Below are positions 44,130 through 56,300 of a DNA stretch of 64,000 bases, piece by piece. Numbering within the stretch: the stretch's first letter is position 1; every line of letters starts with the position of its first letter. The stretch comes from Pleodorina starrii (taxonomy: Eukaryota; Chlorophyta; Chlorophyceae; Chlamydomonadales; Volvocaceae): the NCBI GenBank assembly GCA_030267565.1, contig BRXU01000007.1, positions 124,001 to 188,000 on the forward strand, written 5' to 3'. A program made the position numbers and the translations under genes. The notes under the pieces were generated by a model. That model did not search any database. It was given only the letters and a program-made list of their open reading frames with translations, and was not told the origin of the DNA.

Positions 44130-47100
44130 ATGTTCACTCTACACGGCGAACTAGGCCGAACGGTACAAGTAAGATCCCAGCAGCAAAGCCATGCGGTAAC
44201 GCCAGTAGCAAGGGCATCGTACAAAAGGTCCACGGTAACAGCGGCCACTCGGCAAGTGGATGTCGCATCGGAGGCAATTGCGTCTACCTCGAGCGCTGCT
44301 ACTCCGCGTGTAGCGAGGGAGGTGTACCAAGTCAGCGAGGCTGCGTGCTGCTCAACTTCAACCAGCGCTGCGCAAGGCGTTGCGGGGGTCGACCCAACCA
44401 TCTTGGCAGCCGTCGCCGGGCTAGGCCTGACCCTGTTTGCGGTGAAGCGCGTCCTTGACACGCCGTCGCGCAAGTATGACAACAACGTGGGCCAGGAGTA
44501 TGACGCGTGGACCGAGGAGGGCGTCCTGGAGTATTACTGGGGCGAGCACATACACCTGGGTTATTACTCGGACGAGGAGCTGGAGCGAGGGTACCTGAAG
44601 AAAGACTTCAAGCAGGCGAAATTTGACTTCGTCGACGAAATGTTGAAGTTTAGCGGAGCTCAGGGTCCGAAGAAAATCCTTGACGTTGGCTGCGGCTTTG
44701 GCGGGACAAGTCGGCACCTGGCAAAGAAGTTCAGGGACGCCAGCGTGACGGGTGTGGCCGGGCCGAAGGGGGAAGGGGTGGGGCAAGGCCCGACAGGTGG
44801 ACAGGGCCGGGGTCGAGGGCAGGGCCCCGTCCAGCGCCAAGTGCTGGTTACAGCTGATTTGGGTTTCACGGGCCTAGCCTTGACTGGGGAGGGTTGTGCA
44901 GGTCCGCGGACGGTCTTCAGGCCCTGTAGGGTGCTAGGTTGTAGGTACACTCAAAGTGACCACCAGCGGCTTCTAGACCCACCTGTTCCCTCGCACGCCA
45001 CCCCTGGGCGTCATGCATCCGGATCGGCCGCGCACCGGACGGCCGAGCTCCAGCGGTACCCCCGTGACCATCTCTCGTCGACACTGCCTGTCTCTGGCTC
45101 GCCGCTGCATGCCAACCCCACCGGTCCTCATCGGTACCGCCGCCCTCGCCAATGTCTGCGCGTCCCTCGAACGTCAATGCCCGGATTCCCCGATATACCA
45201 GCTACCTCACTTCGCTCCACTCCATCTTGTTTCCTCTCCGCCGTCCCTCCCTCCCTCTCCGCAGGCATTACGTTGTCGCCGAAGCAGGTCCAACGCGGGA
45301 CGGAGCTGGCGAAGGAGCAGGGGGTCGGCAACGTGCAGTTCCAGGCGAGTGAGAGTTTGAGTGTGGGCGGGTTGGGTGGGGCAGGCCAGGGCGGTGGGCA
45401 GCTCCCCGCATGCGACGTTGACGGCAGCAGCTCTGGGCGCCAGGCGAGTGGGGACCCAGTGGCGACAGGAGTGGGGAGCTCTAGAGGAGTGGCGGTTTGA
45501 CTGGTGACACCAACGCGCAGGTTCAGGCGGAGGTGTGAGGGGATTGGCTGTGGCAGCAGCAGCAGCAGCACGCTATTGTGGGCAGCAGGGGAAGGCCGGG
45601 GCGGGTGTGAGGGCCCGGCGGGGGTGCCGTGGCCCTCATATTCGCATTGTGTAAGGGCGGGTTTGCGAGACGACCGACGCAGATGGTGGCGGCGACAGGC
45701 TGGGCGCGCGCGCTCGCGCGCAATGTGGGTTTGGGATCCCTGGGCGTGCCTTGCGGCCCCCTGGGGCTGTCGCGACGTAAAGGGTGCGTGGCTGTTGTGA
45801 GCCGTTTCATCGGCGGAGACCAGCAAAGGCTTTGCGAGCCTGGTGTGTGTGTGTGTGTCTTAGGCTAGGAGAGGTCGCTCGGCCCTGATTCCGCTGATGC
45901 AGCTCCCGGTTGTTGCCGACGCCGCGGCCGCTCGCGCGGTGCCGACGCACCAGGGACCGCGCGTGCGCGTGTTTCGCGTAACGCAGCCGCGATCGGGCTG
46001 GTGGGTAGTTGCACCGGCATTGCACACCGCAACGGTGTTGGCAATTGCGCGAAAGCGGGCGGGGAGGCGTGATTCGAGAGCAGGCAGTTGCGGGCGGCTG
46101 CAGGAGCCAGCGGCCTAACCCATTGGACGCGTCCTTGGCGAGATAGCGGCCTGGCGTGCAGTCTGCCGGCAGTTGTCGTGCTCCCGCCTCTCGCGGGCTG
46201 TCGTGCTCCTCGCCGCGCCCTCGGAGTTTCCGTGTCATGCCGCTCCTCGTCTCTGCAGCTGTCCTTTGTTGTAGTGCTGTATTGGGTGTATGTCAGCGGT
46301 GTCTTTGTCCAATCTCTCCATCACTCCACTCCAACAAGCCTCATGCTCCCTGACGAAACCCAGATCCCTGCCGCCCTGCCTCCTACCCTCCTTCTTGCCT
46401 CATCCACTCCTTCCTTCCTTTCCTTCCCTGCCACCCTCCGTTCCATCGCTGTGGGTAGTACTTCTTACCCCCTGGCCGCCCTCCCTGGCGCCCTCCCTGA
46501 CGCCCTCCATGGCCACTCTCTCCCTGGCGCCCTCCCTGACCCCATGCAGGTGATGGACGCCCTGGCGATGGAGTTCCCCGACGACACCTTCGACCTGGTG
46601 TGGGCCTGCGAGAGCGGCGAGCACATGCCCGACAAGACGAAGTACGTGGAGGAGATGACGCGCGTGCTCAAGCCGGGCGGCACGCTGGTCATCGCGTGCT
46701 GGTGCCAGCGCGAGGAGACGCCGGCAGCGCCCTTCAGCCAGCAGGACAAGGACGACCTGCAGTTCCTGTACGACGAGTGGGCGCATCCGTACTTCATCTC
46801 GATCCAGGAGTTTGATCGCATTATGAAGGTGTGCGAGGGGGCCCAGTGCGAAGGCACGGGGCGGCGGAATGGGGGGCGGGGCGTGGGCACAGCGTGGGAG
46901 TTTGGAAGCGGGGCGCGGGCGTTAGAGGCTCGGGCGTAGTTGCGTCATGGCGCATGTGCAGGTGCAGGTGCGGGCGGGGGCACAGGTGCAGGCGGGGAAG
47001 TGTGAGTGGGCCGTGGGCGCAGCGCGGGCAGGGATGGCTGCATTTTTGTGGGACGTGGCGCTAGTAAAAATACGGGACAGATTCGCTGAAGGACCCATTG

Positions 47101-48027
47101 GGTGGGCGTTGGGCCGCCGGAGCGCCGTGGCCGCGAGCATTGGCACAAGAGGGACCCCCGGAAATGCTCCAGCGCTTTTCTGGCGGCCGTTCTTTGCCTC
47201 ACCTCAGTCGCCCAATCCCGCTCCTGCTCCGCGTCACCGCGCCTGCGCGTCCGCATGGCACGCGCTCGCTCTGCATCACAGTGCAACACACAACACTACC
47301 ACATATCACGAATCACACAACACAACGAATTGCACAACGCATCCAAATATGCAACGCAGGGCACCGGCAAGCTGCGGGACGTGCGCACGGAAGACTGGAA
47401 CAAGAACACGATTGCGTCCTGGCGTCACTCGATCTGGGTCGGCGTGTTCGACCCGTGGATAGTGGTGTTCAAGGGCCCGCGCATCTGGTACAAGACGGTG
47501 CGCGAGATTGTCACGCTCGAGCGCATGCACCAGGTTCGTGCTTGGCGTCGCGTCATCGAGCGAAGGGCGGGGGACCTCGGGGGGAAGTGGGTCGCGGCAA
47601 GGCGGCGGCGGCGACTGGAGGGCCAATCAGGGAGCTTCCGTGGCGAGGGGGTACCGTAGCGTAGGACGGTGTTGGCGCTTTGCAGCGCCCAAGGCAGCTT
47701 CCGAGGCCCGGCTCGCTTTCACGCGCGATTCGGCCTCCGACACCAAAAGGAGCCAGTGACTGTGTAGCCCGTCATGGTTCGCGTGTCACGGCGTGTACCA
47801 GGCGTGTGCTCCGCGCGTCCGCCCCCCAAGTTTTGCGCTTGTGTAGCTGATCTGTCCTTGGTTTTGTTTTCTGCTTACCGTGTCCTCTTCTGCACCCCGC
47901 TCTTCGATAGGCGTTCGCCAAGGGGCTCATGGAGTATGGAATGATGACTGGTACCAAGGCGCTGCCGTCTGCCAAGCCCTCGGAGACGGCTGCGGACGCC
48001 AAGGCGCCCGCCACCGTCGGCGCGTAA
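44130..48027 (+). CDS. Tocopherol/plastoquinone-type SAM methyltransferase (Sll0418-like)
   Basis: Five exons, 44130-44751, 45265-45344, 46550-46828, 47360-47533 and 47911-48027, give 423 residues. The first ~80 residues (Ser, Thr, Ala, Arg) look like a plastid transit peptide, and residues 91-107 form a hydrophobic stretch. The enzyme part has GVLEYYWGEHIHLGYY (131-146), SAM motif I ILDVGCGFGGTSRHLAKKF, ITLSPKQVQRGTELA, FDLVWACESGEHMPDK and RVLKPGGTLVIACW. These match the cyanobacterial 2-methyl-6-phytylbenzoquinone methyltransferase / gamma-tocopherol methyltransferase family, which methylates prenylquinone rings at plastid membranes. Which ring substrate is used cannot be read from sequence. 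Intron 2 starts with GC (CAG then GCGAGT at 45345) rather than GT. The ATG at 44130 is the first in frame. Confidence 0.88.
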
Positions 48028-48722
48028 GGCCGCCGTTGGCGCATGTGAGAGGAGCCCTGCTCCTAGCTGCGGCTTTATGACCTCCCCGAGCGGCGGCTGT
48101 GATAGGCATTAGCGCTTCTAGCAAGTGTACAATATAGCCGTATTGTTTGGTCAGGGCATGGCGCGAGCGCCGCGCGCGCCTGGATGTTATGCCTGTTTTG
48201 TGGGCCTTGGTGGCCTGTCTTCGCTAATGCAAAGTCTTTGCCGTTTTGTGACGCAAGGATTCGTTTGGCGTGATATCACCAGTTTTGACGAATGCATGTT
48301 GGATAGATGGAAGAGGAGCATGGCCTCGGGCGAGATGGATGTAGATTTAGCTGGGGAAGAGCGTGTGGTTGGCACCCGTTACACGTGAGCAACGCACTGG
48401 AGGGACGATTGGCTCCGAGAGCCGATCGGTCGTATGTGTGGGGGGCCCAAGGGGATCGGCGGTAGGGCGGTTCGAAGGCAGGCTGCGTCAGTAGGTTTGG
48501 CTGACGCGGCCCAGTCCTTAAAGCAGCGTTGCAACGAGGGAGATCGAGTCTTGAGCCGACTGGGTGAGCCAGTCATCGCGTAGCAGCCCTGTCCCCTCCC
48601 TCGCAGAAAGTCAGGCACGAATCGTATGTACAAGCCAACCACCAAGCCTAAACCACCGCACACCGCACAAAAGCTCGCATCCCCGCCTGCGCCTTTTTCA
48701 CGCGCCTAATCATCCAGCTTGG
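48028..48722. other. Convergent 3' region of methyltransferase and membrane protein
   Basis: About 700 bases between two converging genes, with no coding signal of its own. Confidence 0.5.
48379..48383 (-). terminator. Candidate polyadenylation signal of the membrane protein
   Basis: TGTAA on the minus strand, 340 bases after the stop codon. Confidence 0.35.
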
Positions 48723-50012
48723 TCACATCTTCATGATCGGGACTGACCCGTCCGGCTCATCCCCCCCAGTGAAGCCGCCGCGCCGCAACGCCAGATGCAT
48801 GGAAACCGCCCCAAACAGGTTGAGCGCTGCCAACACCAGTAGCCCCGGCGGAGATTCCCTGACCGCCACCAGCAGCGCAAAGGCGACCGACAGCGCCAGG
48901 CGAGACCAAATCGTAGCGCGGTAGAAGCCCAGAGCGCCCTCCCCCTGCGGCATAGGGGCATTGGTACGGGGTTCAGTGGAATGGTGGGGCGAGGAGCCTT
49001 CCGCGACGCGGTGTAATGGCACTTCAGCGTCAACGCAGCGCTTGGAATCGCGAGGAGAAGGGTTGCAGTAGGAGGTGTCTCTTGGGGGATAGCATGGAGC
49101 AAAGCCAGGCATCGTCTCCGGCTGCGGCAGCAGAGCCACGTGCGCTGTGCCCCCGGCGGAGCACAGTCCCTTCCCTCACCTTGCGGTCCGCGCGGGCGGT
49201 CCCCAAGTACTGCCATCCGATGAGGGTGAAGAGGATGCCGCCGACGCGTATCCAGCCGGAGGACACGGTTTCCGCCCCAAACAGCAGACCTGCCCATCAG
49301 TGGCCCGTGGGTCATGGAGTGGCTACAGGACCGACAACACCGCTACCAGGCTGGCGGGGGCAAATATTTGGACACCGGCCGGCCTTTGTATGGCCAGAGG
49401 AGCTGAATAGCGAGCTGGAGAAGTGGCGGTGACAGCGACGGCAAGGAGTGCTTGTGCGCGCCCTGAGCCATACAGTGGCGCGTGCGACCATCTGCCTACA
49501 GACCCAGAGCTGCCCAAATGTCCCCGGGTGCATTTTTATCCTATTTGTACGCGTTGGTGCACGCATGGCGCTCCCAAAGCGCTCACCAAAGACTTGTTTA
49601 GGCGCCAGAGCGAGGGCCACACCGAAGATAACCGCGTAGGTACCCGTGAATACGGCCGCTGCTACGTGCGGTGGCGCCTTTCCCGTGCCCTGCCTGTAGA
49701 CAGAATGTGCTTCGTTGACCCGCCTAGTGTCTCAAGTTCATCGACTGTACCACGTGGTGATTGCTACCTGTCATGGCTTGTCGCTGCCCACACCTTCACG
49801 GCTGCTCTCTGCACCGGACGGGGAGGGCGCCGGGCCCCGGCGTCCGTGGGGGCGGCTGCCGGCACGTGCAATGAGCCTTGTTGATGCTGAAGACATGCTG
49901 CATGAGAGATGCCGGTGCACCGAGACGGTCGCGACTTGGGCAGGTGCCACGGGACAGCAAGATGGGGCGTCCGGAAGGCACAGCAGCGAACCTGTAGCTG
50001 CATTGGTGTCAT
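48723..50012 (-). CDS. Small plastid-targeted multi-pass membrane protein, function unknown
   Basis: Four exons from high to low: 50012-49768, 49693-49587, 49289-49180 and 48944-48723; 227 residues. Junction phases (2, 1, 0) all match. The N-terminal ~80 residues are basic and rich in Ala, Pro, His and Ser, typical of a plastid transit peptide. Four hydrophobic stretches follow: AAVFTGTYAVIFGVALALA, GWIRVGGILFTLIGWQYLG, LALSVAFALLVAV and GLLVLAALNLFGAVSMHLAL. The motif PKQVFGLLFGAETVSSGW between the first two looks conserved, but I do not recognise a named family. The start could be the ATG at 50012 or at 50003, three codons later. The gene is convergent with the methyltransferase and divergent from the KNL2-like gene. 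Confidence 0.72.
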
Positions 50013-50323
50013 TTCGTGATCAGTGATCACGAGGAGATGTCTGCGACGCTACCTCGACGGTTCCATATGCGTGCATTTGTCCAAGCGTGAACACCGGTAC
50101 GACGCCATGCGGAGCATGAGCGGTGATATGGCAGCAGCCAACAGCAGCGGAAGCATGGTTCAACGCTAAGCTGCTGCAAAATTATTACATATTCTTTGGT
50201 CCTAAACGCTCTGAAGGCTTAAATCAGGCGTTGGTCAACAACGCCCCATTCAAATTGACTCGAAACATGAACGCAGAAGCTGGGAGACTTAAAATCGCCA
50301 GTTCACATCGTTAAACGCCACCC
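50013..50323. promoter_or_regulatory. Shared divergent promoter region, membrane protein and KNL2-like gene
   Basis: The two start codons are 311 bases apart and point away from each other. The region is AT-richer in its right half (for example AAATTATTACATATT near 50178). No clear TATA box was chosen. Confidence 0.45.
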
Positions 50324-53300
50324 ATGGATATTTCTCCCGCCCCATCCGCGGCGGTGACTGGCGACACAACGGGTGTTCGCACGAGTGGGCGTCAGCGCAA
50401 AAAGCCAACGGAATTCTGGCGCAACGAGAAACCCCAAAAGGATGCCACGATCCAAGTTCTTAGCTTTCCTGATCCGGAAACGCGTCGGCAACGCAGTGGG
50501 GCAGGTCCAATGTCCACTGGGGCTCACGGTGAGGACACTTGCCTTTCTTTTTCGACGCTCCTTCTTCACAAACGAATCTGCTGTGACACTGCTTTACAGG
50601 AAAAACGCTTCCTATGTCGCCCACACGGGGCTCTGAGTCTCGGCGACTCTTGGAGGGCTTGCACAACTTTACGCCGCTAGTCTTCGGCCAACGTGGGAAT
50701 CGGGATGGGGCGCCAGCCACGACCATAGACACAGGGGCAGCTGCTGGCGGGAGTCAAGTCGCAGACTCGCCAGCCGCTGCAGCCCGCCGACGTCGTGCAG
50801 CTGCAGCCCAGCTTGAGGAGCCAGGTCAGGACTACGGGGGCTCGCCTCCACGGCCTCGGCGGTCTCAAAAGGCACATGAGGACGCCTCGCCGGGCAAATC
50901 TCTCGCCCCACAGGTGGCAGCCGGTACAGACCCTCCGCCCGTGCGGTCGTCCCCGCGAGTTGCCCGGAAGGCCGCTGCACCCTCGGCGGAGAATCAAGCG
51001 CCGCTTGTGCCTCCGCCTGCACCGAAAAATCGAACCGACGCTAATGCCGCATCCCGTCGCGGCAGAACATCGAAGAAGCAAGTGCCGGAGCAGCAACCAG
51101 CTATCGAAGCCGGCGCGCCGGCTGCCGCTGCTGCCGCTGCCGCTGGCCCCGCAAGGGCAAAAACTGTGGCGGCGGTAGCAGCCGCAGTGTCAGACCCGGC
51201 TGGCGCTAACGGCAGAGCGGCCATGATGCCAGATCAGGCTAACGCCGGCGGCTGTGCGGCGGCGACAGCTGACGAGCCCGCACAGGCCACAAGGCGCAGG
51301 CCCCGGCTAGACCCAGTGCTGTGCAGCAAGATTCTCGTCCGCGGCATAGCGCCTGACGTTGACGTCGCAGCTTGTGCGGCCGCAAGGGGCCAGGACGCAG
51401 GGGGAGGCCGTCTGCAGCGCTCAACCGAAGGCCGGCGCGGCCGCAGAGCCGCCGCGCGCGGCGCCCAGCAGCAGACTCCGACCGTGGACGCGTTCGCTGG
51501 CGCCGCCACAGCAGCAGGGGTGGAGCGGCAGCGGGCGGCGGGAAGCGGCGGGCAGCGGGCAAGCAGCGAGGCTGCTAACGACGGCGGCGTCTCAGCCGAG
51601 GCCCCGGTCCGAGTTGGGACTGCTACTGCTACTGCGGCTCCTGCACAGAAGCCCGCGAAAGCACGGCCAGCGCCGGTGGAGCCCCGGCCTGCGGACGCGG
51701 CACCGCCGCCGCGGAGCGGCGCTGGTGAGGTGAGACGAAGCACCGGCGGCCTGCGATCAACTGAGGGCGACGCCGCCGGAACGCGGTTGGCGGGCAGCTC
51801 AGTGGCGGCCCGGGCGACTGGCGGCACGCGGCAGCTCGCAGTTGCTAAGGAGGGCGCCAAAGGCAAAGCGCGCGGGGTAGGCGGTGATGGCAGCCAAGCA
51901 CCTCGGGAGCAGCAGCAGCCAGCGGCGCAGGCCCTGCCGGGAGCCTCACAGCCGGATGCGGATGCGGACGAGGAGGAAGAGAGCCGGCCCAAAAAACGGT
52001 CTCGGAAGGACGCTGCGCAGGCTAAGCGGGCGGCAGCTCAAGCTGCGGAACAGGCAGGCCCTGCCTCGGGGGCTGCCGCGGCGGCAAAGCTCGCGGGGCC
52101 ATTCGGCCCTGGCGCTTCCGTGGCGGTTGAGGCGGTAGCGCCTACGTTCAAAGCAGCCACTGAACCCACAGAGGAGCCACGGAAAGCGACTGACGGCGCA
52201 ACGGATGACGCAGCGCAGGAGGCTGCCGCAGCAGCTGTTGCTGCCAAAGCGGAGGCGCGCCGCAGAAAGAAGCGTGACGGTAAGTTGGCGCGCAGGAAGA
52301 AAGGCAGCGCGCCAGCGGCGGTGGATACCGCAGCGCAGCCGCAAGCAGACACAATGGAGCAGGAACTGCCTAGCCACGCCGGTGACGTAGCGGCAGTAGT
52401 CGCGGGTGGCGGGGCTGCCGGGCCCTCGCAGCCGCCCGCCGCCGCGGCCGCTGAAGATGGCGCGCTGGAGCCAGTCCTGCGACCGCCCGAGCGTTCGCTG
52501 GCGACCAGCTTGCACCAACTTGCCAGCTCTGAGCGCCGCAGGAATACTGCGGCAGTACCGACGGACTCAAAATCCCAGCGGCGCATCGAGGCCGCCGGAC
52601 ACGACGGATCTCAACGCGGGCAGGCAGCGCAGCTGCAGGAGCAACAGCAGCGGCTGTCAGGGGAACAGGCGCAGGAGCCGCAGCGGCAGCAGCAGCAGCC
52701 GGAAGCAAGCGTGCTTGGGGGCTCGCAGCTGTTGGGAAGCGAGGGTGCCCGCAAGGGACGCAAGAAGCGGCGTCGGGGTGCAGCGGCGCCCAGCGCTGCC
52801 GACGGCGCCGCCGATTGCAGGCCCGGCCCTTCGGTACAGGATGGCTCTGCAGCAGCCAGGACCGAGGCAGGGGGCGCCGCCGCGCCAGGGGCGGGCCGCA
52901 GTGTCCAGACGCAGTTGGGCTTCAGTGGCGCTGTTATGGAGGACGTTCGCGAGGAGAACGCCCTGGTGGAGGCGCCGAGCGGGGGGGGGACGCCTGGCGC
53001 CGGTCCGGGAGGGCAGGGGGTGGCGCCAGCTGCGTCGGGACAACAGCAGCGGCGGCAGCCGTCGGCGGCACGGCAGCCGGCGGCTCGGACCGGGCACACA
53101 GTGCATGGCGGCGCCGCGTCCGCTGGCGGCGACACAGCCGCCGCCACAAGCCAGCAGGGCGCAAGACCGGCGACTACCCTAGCCGGCAATGCGGCAGCGC
53201 CGCCGGGGGACGTGGGCATCGGCCCCAAGCCACTCAGCGGGGGCGACCTGGATACCGCGGCATGCCCATTTGACGCCGCAGCTGGCGAGCAGCGGCCGGA

Positions 53301-56300
53301 TGAGCGGCCTTCTGGCAGCGGGCGCAGCCAGGCAGCGTCGCCCGAACCCTCTGGCGTGGCCGCGAGGGCTGGCCCCGGCGCGATTGACGCAATGCCTCCG
53401 AGGCGGATGGAGCTGTCACCGTCTGAGTCCGTGGCGCAGTCCAATGTGCTGGGGGCGAGGGCCGCCGCGGACGCGGCGGCAGGCGCGGTCCGTGGGCTGC
53501 ACCAGACGCAGTGGGCGGCTCGTCGGGCTTGCAGTCATCCCGCGACGGCGGCGGATTTCGGCCTCGTGATTCACGTGGGCGCTGGGGGCTGGTGCGGCGG
53601 GGAGGCGCGGCGCGCCGCGCATTTCCGCGGCGGCGGCTTTGGGGGGCAGGGCGGCGGCGTCGCCACCGCCGAGCCGGAGGGGTATATGGGCGCCGGCGCT
53701 GACGTTGCCAGGGCGCTCAGAGATGCGGCGGTGAGTGGGCCAAAAGGAGTGAGACATCAGCATGACGCATGGGGCCATTCGTTTTGTTCGCTGTTTACAT
53801 CATTGTGTGCCGTGAATGAATTTGCGCCGCCTGGCTTCGTTGCTGTGCTGAAGGGCCTCTATCGGCATTGGAAGGGTAAGAGCAGATGCGCTGGGAACGG
53901 CGCCTGCCAATGCTTTTCCCGACTTTTGGTGCTGCATTTGGCGTGCTGCATTTAACGCAACTGTGAAGCGTTGTTCACTGCGCGGCCATTCCACATACGG
54001 GCGCTTTGTTCCATGCCAGCTGCTGAGGTCTCAGCAAATTTTGGGGATGCTGCTGCAGGCTGACGGCGGGCACTTGGGGGCAGCTGCTCCAAGCTGGCAA
54101 AAAAGGTGAGATGCGCCCTCTTTGTTGTTGTGGTTACACTGGCGGTTTGTAAGCTTGCTTCACAGTCGGTGCGACCCAAATGTAGTTGGCTGAGATTGAC
54201 AGGCAACTGATGCTGCTCGTGCGTCAGTCATTGGCGTGGTGTGCCGCATGCTATCTTTATGTTGTCAAGTAAGCTGTCTGGTGCTGGTGGCCTTCTTCCC
54301 CACCAGGCCTTGCCGCGACCCAGCCCCTGACCCGCCATTCCTGACGTGACCCACAGGCGCATCCCGCCGCCGCCACGATTCGACGCCGGCGCACACGGCG
54401 GCCATCCGAATTTCCAAGACGTCAGCGAACCCCCGACCAGCAGCCACCACAAGGCCACGGCGCCCCACGGCGCCGACATCGCCATCGGCGACCTCGGCGG
54501 CCGCGGCTTCTTCGTTCAGCGCAACGAGGACCGCGATGCTCAGTGCCAGGCCTTCCCCAACACGCAGGCGGCCCTGCCAAGTCACTCGGGACGGTCCGCC
54601 GCGCAGGAGCACGTGTTTGGGATGGCTGCTGCGGCGCGGGACGCGGCGCCGGGGGCCGGGCCGCCGGGGACGTCCCGGATTGAGGCGCCAGCAAGCCGGC
54701 TTCCGGGCCAGGGCGGTGGCACATTGGCCGGCGTGCTGGACGACCGTGATGCGGCTGCGGGGGCAGCCGGCACGAACGTGGGTAGCCCTGGTGGCGAGCT
54801 CGACGGCTTCGTTGTCCAGCGGAGCCATGGTCGCACCGCCCAGCAGCCGCAGCCGTTCCCCAACGCCTTTAGCAGCGCCTTCGGTGGGCACGACGGCCCA
54901 GGGCAAACCAAGCAGGCGGACGGCCGCACGTTTGCGGCCGCTGGGATGGGGCGCACCGTCTCGGTTGGAGCCGGGCCGCCGGGGCCGGGGCGCTTCGAGG
55001 CGCCAGCGACCCGGTCCGCTGGCCATGGCGGCGGCAGTGCATCGCCCACCTACGGTTTCGGGGTTGCAGCGGGCGCAGCCGCGTTTGGCCGAAACGATGC
55101 CGGTGGCTTACAGCACGCGGCGCCCGATCTTGCGCCTGTGCGGCGCCCATTGTGGTCCTCGGACGGAGAAGACGACGATGGCGAGGCCGGAAGACGCTTA
55201 CGGCGACCTCAGCAGCGGCTGTGGAGCGGCTTGTTGCATGCATCGCGATCCGGGAGTCGGGACTGCCTCCCGACTCGCGGCGAGACGCCGCCGCCGCATC
55301 AGATGCCACCGCAGCGGCCGCCGGCAGCGGCCGCGGAGCAGCGACGTAGCGGGAGCGGGTTGGATGCGGTTCGGGAAGAGGAAGAGGCGGCGTCGCCCGG
55401 GCTTGCGGCGGGCTTCGGCGGGCCTCGGCAAGGGCCGCGCGGAAACGGATTCCTCAGACGTCGGGTGAGTCCCGCTTTGCGCACGTGTGTGGCAAGGGTT
55501 CCGCTGTTGCGGCACTTCGCACGTGCATGGCGATTGCAACGATGTAAAAGCTGCCAGCGAAGGTGTGAGTCAAGAAGCAGTCGGTGCGGCCCAATGGGGC
55601 TTTTTGGTTGCAACTGCTCTGGAGCCGAACGCCTGACATGTTCTGAACCAACTGAGCTCAAGAAACGGCAAAATCGGTGTCTCTCTTAGACGGCTTCGTC
55701 CTTGGTTTGCCTGCGTTGTTTGGTTGGGTCTGCTTCGCAGGACGGAAACGTGGAGGCCCGGCCGGATGCAGACGAGGGATGGCGCTTGGCCGACGGCGGC
55801 GGCGATGGTGGCGGCTCAGGGCAGCAGCAGCAGCACGGGGGCCAGCTCTTCCCCGAATCGCTTCCACAGGCGGCTCCGCCCACGTACCAACGCGGACGCG
55901 ATCTCGACCAGGATGCAGCCCAGGGCGCCGCCGCGGCGGCCTCGTTCTCCCGCGTCGCTGCCGCGCAGCCAGGCCCCATCATTCGGGAACGGCCGTTCGC
56001 TGATGTTGACCTTGCGCGGCGGCAGCAGCAGCAGCAGCAGCAGCACCCGGACGGTGCGCGCCCTGTCGCACAGGAACGCTCCTGGCAGGGTCCCGACCGG
56101 CGCGGCGCGGACTGGCAGCACCGGTCCCCGGCTGCCTTGTACAACAACAACGACCGGTATAACGGCGATCAGGGTCGGTACGATGGCGACGACCTGCGGG
56201 ACATGGACAGGCAGCAGCAGCAGCAGCGGACCCCGGCCGCCAAGTACGAGGAACACCAGTACGGGATTGATCAGAGCATGTGCGATGGCAGCGGCCGGCA

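Noticed and set aside
54059..54105. Reading the KNL2-like exon 2 straight through to its stop at 53955
   Set aside because: A GTGAGT donor at 53731, a 47-base exon with matching phases and the following exon 4 frame make the spliced model better. A shorter isoform ending at 53955 cannot be excluded.
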